Assembly: GCA_034509925.1 (NCBI GenBank)
Contig: CM067532.1
Span: 2,501-66,500 of the forward strand
Source of the DNA: Hirudinaria manillensis
Taxonomy: Eukaryota; Annelida; Clitellata; Hirudinida; Hirudinidae
Direction: 5' to 3'
DNA: 64,000 nt
This document shows, in pieces, positions 57,095 through 64,000 of this stretch. The stretch's first letter is position 1; each line of letters begins with the position of its first letter. A program made the position numbers and the translations under genes. The notes beneath the pieces are model-generated. The model saw only the letters and a program-made list of their open reading frames with translations, made no database searches and was not told the origin of the DNA.

Positions 57095-59170
57095 ATTTCC
57101 ACTCTTTCAACCATTATACCCCAGTGTTCCGTGGCATCATCCAAGGTCTCCTGCATAGAACTGGATATTGCTTCCCTCTCCGACAAAATCTCGGAAAGGT
57201 TTTTCGTTCCTAAAACATTTCTAAAGAGAATTGAAAGGGATTGACTTGAACGACTTCAGAGAGTTTGTATATGCAATTTTCCGTGTTTCGCATTTAATAC
57301 ACGTAAGTAAAGTGAATATACTTTAAGTGAAAATTATTATTAATATTAGCTTTCCTTTTGACCTTATTTTTCATATAAATTGTTTTTAATAAAAACAATC
57401 GAATAATACTTTTAGAACAATATCCATGCTGTTCACAGTGTTCTTTCGTAGGACAATCAGTTCATAATATTTAAATGTATACGAAACCTAAGTGTGGTAT
57501 GTGCGAGAAGTCTCGTAGAATGGTGAGCATTCTCAACATTGGCTACACTGACAGTAGCATTACTCACCATATAGTAAACAACTGCATCCACGCTTACCGT
57601 CACACTGTCTTTTGTAAGCACCTTATGGATAACAATTTTAACATTTAATTATCCGTTAATGTCTTATACTATTTCGATTTATTTGGCATAAGCTTTGGCG
57701 AATTTTAAGTTGTTACTTTTGAAATGTATTTGTACTGCTCAAGAGGACATGAAGAAAGAATTAATATTCGAAATAATATGCGAAACAAAAAAAAAGTCAT
57801 TTGCCACTTCCTGAGGAGGTACGTCAAATGAAACCGTTCTGAGGTCGACCTTTGTGTAGCTCTCGATGCAAGGCAGCACGAAGAATATTCCTGGTAAGGA
57901 TGCCAGTCAAACGTGATTATTAGAGAACTATTACTTCTCACAGAATGTGTTTATAAAGCTCTTAATCCATTGTAACTCAAGAAGTTAGTGTGCTAAGCTA
58001 TGCTATAGCGGTAAATAAATACAAATTTCAAATTTAAAACTTGAAACAACAATTTTAATTCAATTATAACAAATCGTTATAATGCAATAAAATGAATATT
58101 ATATTAAAATTGTTATAATCCAATTCAATGAATATTATAGCTAATTGCTATAATACAATATAACGAACGTTATAATTGAATTATGATGGTAGTATCAACC
58201 TGGACCTTTGGCTCCACCATGAAGAAGGCGACCTAATCTAAAAATGACAGCCCTTTCTTATTCTTGCACAACCTAAGAAGTGATAGGGAATGAAAATTGT
58301 GCATTGCACTGTCACTTGTTATTAATTCTAACGATGTAATTCAACATATTCTGTGAAATTATTAATTAAATTCCAACAATTTAAATTAAATTAAAAACGG
58401 ATTGAATTAAAAAATTAATTGCACTTCGACCAATAATTTGGGAAATCATCAATATAGGGTTAGACCGAACATTGCAAAGTAAAATATTAGTCGTAGAATA
58501 AAAATTGAAATCAATTTAATTATGTTAAATCTGGCGACATAAACACGATTGTGTTTGTTACTGTCGGTAAATTGTGGATTAACTGTTTCTTAGAATTCAC
58601 ATGGTGCAGAAAAACAAAACTATATTTTTGCACTTTCCTCTCACGTGCTTTTCAGGAAGCAAAAATTTCTTCTACGAAATTTATTTTTGATGGTTAAAAA
58701 GATGGTGATGTGTGCAGAAATGTGAGAAATGCACGGGCCAATTTTTTTGCCCAAGCCAGGGCCGGGCCCACTCTCAAATTTAGCAGAGCCGTCCGGCCGG
58801 CTATATATGAAAGTCCTCGAATCATGCACCCATAGAAGATCTTGAATTTGTCAATTTCTGAGATTTCTTGGAGATTGAATCGCTTTAGAAAGGTTATTAG
58901 CCATCATTTAAGTAAAATATGCAAATCTAGGCTGAGAACATAATAATTATATAAAGAAATAATAGAAGACTGTATTATTTCAAATACTAGCTATTATTCA
59001 GTTTAGAAATAATTTTTAAGTTTCTAATTTATCATCGTTATGTGATGCATCATTAATTAATACTTTGAGGCAAATGCAGAGAGAAACTGGCAGTGTAGAG
59101 GCAACTAAGATCCATGACAAAATGGTCAACAGCCATCCGCACAATCCAAGACCTGGTCGAAAGTCATTGC
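57095..59170 (-). pseudogene. Stomatin-like gene, truncated, with in-frame TAA
   Basis: Stomatin/SPFH-family membrane scaffold. Exons, transcript order: 59170-59064 (GLCGWLLTILSWILVASTLP, the hydrophobic hairpin), 58272-58200 (ERAVIFRLGRLLHGGAKGPG), 57890-57808 (IFFVLPCIESYTKVDLRTVS), 57621-57488 (VLTKDSVTVSVDAVVYY), 57220-57095 (NVLGTKNLSEILSERE, MQETLDDATEHWGI). All GT-AG borders and phases agree, so the frame is fixed. In the second listed exon the family EYERA reads E-stop-ERA (TAA at 58260-58258). The C-terminal exons are absent from the window, as is the first exon. Otherwise well preserved, so it died recently, unless the TAA is an assembly error or is removed by an alternative acceptor (AATAAG). 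Confidence 0.8.
58050..58190. repeat. AT-rich ~47-bp repeats with palindromic core
   Basis: Three diverged units of GTTATAAT-x-CAAT-x-AATGAATATTATA type in a stomatin intron; TTATAAT and ATTATAA alternate so the block can pair with itself. No coding content. Confidence 0.65.
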
Positions 59171-62100
59171 CTGTAGAAATGAAAAAAATATTACATGTTA
59201 TAACTTGTTAGCCTGATAATATAAATGTAAATAAAAAAATAAAAATAACCCAACGAAGGTGGTTTAGTAGTTATTTTATGTTATCAAATCACACGAGTGT
59301 CTGAAGAAGGGTGGTTAGGGTTAGGATTATCCATATTGTGACCATACTTGTTTATACTACTGTAGTTCCGAATTTTAAGTTTGGTCGGAATGAGGAGCTC
59401 AATTAAAACTTGAATGGATGAACGTTTAAAATACATATTTAATCACTGAAAACTTGCTGACAAAATTTGTGACTTACAAATTGCACTTTTCACGTTCTCG
59501 TATGATTTCAATTCGCTCCATAGAATATTTTCTGGCTTTTCTATATCAAGTAATAACTGTCATAATCCTTCTCACTTTCTGCGTATTACACATGAATGCA
59601 GACCTTCTTTTTGTAAATCTAATCTTAAATTACTCTCAATTCAATGTTACGGTTCTAGACTTTATTCCTTTATCTTTACCAGTTATGACCCGCTTTTCTT
59701 GTGTTTAACTCCCTTTACATACATATAACTCCCTTTAACTTTTTATAATTGAAATAAGCCTAAGTAAGAAGTGGCTATTATATTATTTCTATGTCAAAAT
59801 TTAATTGAAAGAAATTCAATAATGTTTTCTAACTGAATAAACTCATAAAAAATAAACTTTTGAATTTCATAAGTCCTAATAAGGCCCAATATTCTTATTG
59901 ACCGAATTAACAATTAGGAATAGATATTAGGTTTTAATGGGTACTAGTTGCACTTGTGAAACGACTTGGTGAATTCTTTGAGCGAATACAACTAAATGAA
60001 TGAACTTCGGGCAATCTTGCATCATTTTCGGCGCCGGGAATGTGCTTGTTTTCAAAGATAAAAGAGTAATAAAGAACTGGTCTCCTCTTTGTTGCTTCCA
60101 AGACAACGACACAAACAAATCGATGAGGCTTTTTGGCTATGGCCTGAAGAAATGAAACGCATTAGGACAGTTGTCTTTCGTGAATGTTATAGCCTTGGTT
60201 ATCATCGCGAATGATCTCATCGTTTTAAGGCCAATTTCTTTACTTAAGACTAAATTATTATTTGGTCCAACAATACTTTCATTCGGTAATTTTGTGCTCA
60301 CTTTTAAGTGACGTGGCACGCTGTTAATTTTATTAACGCATATTGCTTAAGCCATGTTTCAGCGAAGTTCTATTTTAAAAATGGTAAAAAAAGTGAATTA
60401 ATACTTCAAATTGATGAACTGAGGAATAATTACAATAATATCAAGATGTTAGTGATAACAACAATATTCATCATCATTGTTGTCATAATGGGCAACATTT
60501 CAACCCACTCTGGTAATGATATGACACTTTCCTTTTGGCAGACACATCAACCACGCTTGCTTCACCCGTGCGAGCGGAGTTTCTGTCACCAACCTCCGAT
60601 TTTGTCATTCGTTCTTTACTGCCTGAAAGAATCAACCAAGTTTGATTAAAATAACCAAGCGGCGGCTGCTTCCGGACTAAAAGCGGTTAAACCGATACTG
60701 CGAAGGCACAAGTTTCCATTGCCTTACTTACATCTAAACTTTTCTTTTATTTCCCGACCGAATAAGAAAGCAATGAAATTAATTTCTTCAGAATTGTGAA
60801 TTTATTAAAATTAAATAACGTCAAAATGCTCAGCTTATGGTAAGTTCGTTTCGCTGGACTTGATAAATACATTCGACATCAAATAAAATAAGTCAACTGG
60901 GTATTTCTTTCAGAAACATGTAAATTTATTATTAGAAGACTCGCTAATTTCCTGAAAATTGCAATTACCTGAATATTTGAAGCACTAGGAATGGAAGTCA
61001 GTCCAGTAAGACAGGAGTTTATCGAGAAAATGAGCGAAAATTTGCGGATATTCCGGAGCTCCTTAAATTCAGAGACGTCATTGAGATGCGCATCATTGGT
61101 TGAGGTGAAGCCCATGTGTCAGACTTTGTGAATGAAATCTTGATCATAACTTTAAGGTTGTTTAGATGATATTTGGTAACTAGATTATGTAAAAAACAAC
61201 TCACAACGGTCTGGTGAACGCAAAAGCGTCGAGAAAGTTGGTCAAGATTTGAGAAAAGTTTCAAACTTCCATGACCGAAATGCTTTAACAAAAGAACTGC
61301 GATACCCTGGCGTGTTTTCAATCGATGACAAAATCAGTATTTTACCAACAGATTACTTTGAAAATTGGAGAAGAAAACGAAACAAACCTCGCTTATACGA
61401 ATTCTTTAGTAATAATTCGTGATATAATAAGTTTTTGCCCCACATTCCAGCAACACACGGCCTCACGTTTAAGATAGGATGAACTTGGAAGTTTTAATCA
61501 TGAATGAGAAGAATTATACTTTCGAAGAGATTCTCTCAGGGGAATGTGCCATTAGTGTGAAAATTATTCACATATATATTGCATATATAAACATTTGTAC
61601 GAACCAAACTGACCTAAGACCAAAATTGAACAAAATGAGACTTTTCGTTCAAGATTTTGGACAAAGTACAAACATTTCAGAAAAGAAAAAAAAATTAAGC
61701 ACTTTTACAATTATAACAATTTCTAGCTGCCAAAGAAACGTATATATATTAAAAATAACTTTATTACAAGGAAAATGAATGAATTAATTAAATAAATAAA
61801 AACAACATACTCAACAGAAACTGCAACTAATGATCTAGTTTGTAAATATCTAATTTACATTCCCTAGGTGGCAGAAGTGTTTAATAGCAGCCGCGGTGGC
61901 CCCCACAAGCTTAAAATGTCAAAATTGTAACAGAACCTGATATGTATGACAATAACAACTTTTAAGGAACTCAATGGGAAACTGCTAAATTGATCTGAAT
62001 CAAGGTAACAAGGTTAATCAAGGTTTTCCAAAAACATTTCGAGATTTAAAAATCAAACGATGCCCTTTAAGCAATTGCATCGTTAATTATAGAATTTTAT

Positions 62101-62504
62101 TCCCACGAAAGTGGCACCAGATGATCTATCCCTGCATTGGTATCTTTCCCAGGTGACCCGAAATACCTCTTCCACCTGGAATAATTTGACCCTCTCCAGG
62201 GAATATCTAAATCCATACAAATGAATTCTTTGATTTTAACTCTACAAATAATATAAAGGTATTATTTAATTAAAATGAATGTTTATTAGAACCTTTTTCA
62301 GAATAGTTCCCAGCAGAATTTCTTGGATTGTTGGAGATTGTCGGAGTAGTGACCTTGTTTACAAATCACTTTATTAAATTAGGATCCACTTTAGAGATAA
62401 ATTTAGCGTCCCCATTCAGAGTTGTTTTTTTCGTCAATTATAATTACTTAAACATTATATGCCCAATATTTGATTAAAACAATTGTCCTTTGACAATTTC
62501 AGTT
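59171..62504. other. Intergenic, no supportable gene
   Basis: AT-rich. A TTAGGG-oriented tract GGTTAGGGTTAGG lies at 59313-59325. Several 60-110-codon frames on both strands (59454-59708, 60308-60649, 61019-61321 minus, 61479-61778) have no recognisable family. A CTCF-like sequence TCCCTAGGTGGCAG sits at 61861-61874 in a locally GC-richer patch (61880-61910). The missing first stomatin exon should lie in the left part but I could not find it. Confidence 0.5.
59313..59326. repeat. Short telomeric tract, TTAGGG orientation
   Basis: GGTTAGGGTTAGGA: two TTAGGG units, opposite in orientation to all other tracts in the window. Confidence 0.8.
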
Positions 62505-64000
62505 TTAAAAATCATTGCTTCTTGACATATGATAAACAATTTCACTAACATGGCTTGATTTGATGTGACTGGGAAATGCTTGCGTAAAAAGTGCTTTAGA
62601 GATCTCTGAATATTCAAGAGAGAGCAATCTGAATGCATCATTTCCATCAGTTTTATGATCAGAGTTGAATGTTTTCAAATTGCCATGAATATATTTTTGG
62701 TTATTTCCAGCCTCAATACAGTCGCAGAGAAACTTTGTTTCAGTTCCAGCGTCACAAAGTATCCTTGATGTATCTTCGTAGAAAATGCTTTCCTCAAATT
62801 CATCAATTCTATTTTCAAAAAGGATGTGTGAGCTAGGGGGAAATGATAGAATACTGTTGCTCGGAAAAGATTCCCTGGGTCGATGATCTGTATCAACTTC
62901 AAGTTTATCTGGGGCAGATGACAAATTGCAATCTTCAACTGGTGCATTACTGCATTTGGCTTCATGTCCAATTTTATCTTTACCAATATTTTCATTACTT
63001 TTATTAAAGTTAATAACAATGTCACTATTTTTAATTACTTGAAATATGTGATTGCCTTCATGATGTATTTCTTCACCAACATCAAGCTCATCAAAGTGAA
63101 GATCATGACTCTTTAGAGTCTCTGTATAACATAAGTCTTTCCCTTTTGTCAAACAACTTTTGTGATCCATTCTAGTATCAGAATCAAATATTTTGTTGTC
63201 CCAGGAAATATATTTTCCATAAAAAAAATCTTTGCTCCCAAATTCTTTCTCGACATCAGTGCAAAAACAAGACAGAGTTCCATTGCTGTTGTCTTTCAAA
63301 CTAGCAATAGAATGGTGTTTAGCACTCAATACATCTGAGCTGGATTCAATTTCCTCTAATTCCCTGTTGTTTTCTATATGTTCAGTAAATTTTGAACAAT
63401 TTTTATTTATTTCTCTGGAACACGTCTCATAGATACCAATGCAGTCTTTTGAACTCTCTTGTTCTGATATGAAGTCAGTCAATGTTGGGTCGCATGCAAC
63501 GTTATAATCCTTTGTATTACAATTCTTTGTAACAGAATCTTGTTTGAAAATGAATGAGTTATGCTGTGATGAATCACATTGTTCAACTCCTTTGCATGAT
63601 GTATGAAATATTTTGGAACTAAAGTCATCATTTTCTATGATGTCATTGGAGAATTCTGTCTTTGTTGTATTATTAAAAAATGTTGAGAATTGCGAGAGTT
63701 GAATGTCAAAATTTCTAGAATCTATCACTGAGTTACATTCATCAGAGAGGTTAACATCAGGCCGGTCACGACTTTCTCCGTCAAATTTTTGGCTTTTACA
63801 TTCGACTTCATTCTTTGCATCTCCATAACAAGTTTTGCAGTCATTTTGATAATTCTTTTCAAGCAACGATTTTGATCGTAGTCTAGCAATTAAATCGGAG
63901 TTTAAGATTTGCTCGTTCTCAGTTATTGTATTCTGACTTTCAGTCGAATTTGAAGACAAATTTTCCTTAACATTCACCCTTGTTGATTCACTCGTAACAA
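62505..64000 (-). CDS. Long Ser/Asn/Glu-rich protein, 5' end outside window
   Basis: Open frame of at least 498 codons ending with TAA at 62505-62507 and still open at the right edge (VTSESTRVNVKE precedes the first apparent start), so it is partial. It is the longest frame in the window after discounting none of the others, without a stop for 1.5 kb in DNA that is about two-thirds AT; it is therefore very probably a real terminal exon. Composition is Ser, Asn, Asp, Glu and Lys with scattered Cys (CKTCYGD, FLCDCIEAG); no membrane segment or known domain seen. It includes DLIARLRSKSLLEKNY near the start of the visible part and FRLLSLEYSEISKALFTQAF near the end. Probably a largely disordered nuclear or cytoplasmic protein; function unknown. 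Confidence 0.7.
   Translation of the reverse strand, partial: VTSESTRVNVKENLSSNSTESQNTITENEQILNSDLIARLRSKSLLEKNYQNDCKTCYGDAKNEVECKSQKFDGESRDRPDVNLSDECNSVIDSRNFDIQLSQFSTFFNNTTKTEFSNDIIENDDFSSKIFHTSCKGVEQCDSSQHNSFIFKQDSVTKNCNTKDYNVACDPTLTDFISEQESSKDCIGIYETCSREINKNCSKFTEHIENNRELEEIESSSDVLSAKHHSIASLKDNSNGTLSCFCTDVEKEFGSKDFFYGKYISWDNKIFDSDTRMDHKSCLTKGKDLCYTETLKSHDLHFDELDVGEEIHHEGNHIFQVIKNSDIVINFNKSNENIGKDKIGHEAKCSNAPVEDCNLSSAPDKLEVDTDHRPRESFPSNSILSFPPSSHILFENRIDEFEESIFYEDTSRILCDAGTETKFLCDCIEAGNNQKYIHGNLKTFNSDHKTDGNDAFRLLSLEYSEISKALFTQAFPSHIKSSHVSEIVYHMSRSNDF

Noticed and set aside
60308..60649. 113-aa plus-strand frame
   Set aside because: No family; an Ile/Val-rich middle could pass as a membrane helix but AT-rich DNA yields such runs by chance.
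61019..61321. 100-aa minus-strand frame and overlapping 78-aa frame
   Set aside because: Neither strand gives recognisable protein and no consistent splice model was found.

Overview
The window is from an AT-rich animal (metazoan) nuclear genome. Genes are split by GT-AG introns of about 100 bp to 2 kb, telomeric DNA is CCCTAA/TTAGGG, and the intact genes are animal orthologues: SNAP-25, SRBD1, TEX9, RAB40, DJ-1 and TRMT1. I cannot name the species. No gene is bacterial-like in layout, so ribosome binding sites and operons do not apply. Exon coordinates come from splice motifs, phase agreement and family alignment by eye.

Left third (1-25.5 kb) is a subtelomere-like mosaic. From 1 to about 12.9 kb it holds a 522-bp tandem satellite, 115-130-bp degenerate repeats, 169-bp repeats, TAA microsatellite tracts, interstitial CCCTAA tracts (the longest about 230 bp) and a roughly 245-bp telomere-adjacent element (called F here). 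A 7,584-bp block of this is tandemly duplicated almost perfectly. A short box, CGCTAGATGTCGC and variants, recurs in the otherwise unrelated repeats. From 13.7 to 20.3 kb, a 3.0-3.6-kb unit carrying dead fragments of a TFIP11-like splicing-factor gene is duplicated, with short CCCTAA tracts at the breakpoints. From 20.4 to 25.5 kb lie two decayed retrotransposons, one R2-like and one with a restriction-like endonuclease.

Right part (26.6-64 kb) is gene-bearing. Order and strand: SNAP25-like (-, 7 exons), SRBD1 (+, 19 exons), TEX9 (-, 11 exons), RAB40-like (+, 6 exons), DJ-1/PARK7 (-, 5 exons), an unrecognised gene (+, 5 exons proposed), TRMT1 (-, 4 coding exons), a broken stomatin-like gene (-), and a long open Ser/Asn/Glu-rich CDS leaving the right edge (-). 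For SNAP25, SRBD1, TEX9, RAB40, DJ-1 and TRMT1 the exon lengths sum to multiples of three with every junction in phase. SRBD1/TEX9 are tail to tail; TEX9/RAB40 and DJ-1/the unrecognised gene are head to head and may share promoters. Introns hold fossils of the transposons seen on the left, a tRNA-like SINE fragment and short telomeric tracts.

The genes do not form one pathway: they are separate housekeeping or trafficking genes (membrane fusion, RNA binding, cilia/centrosome, GTPase-linked ubiquitination, oxidative-stress response, tRNA modification). The most unusual material is the telomere-linked repeat system on the left.
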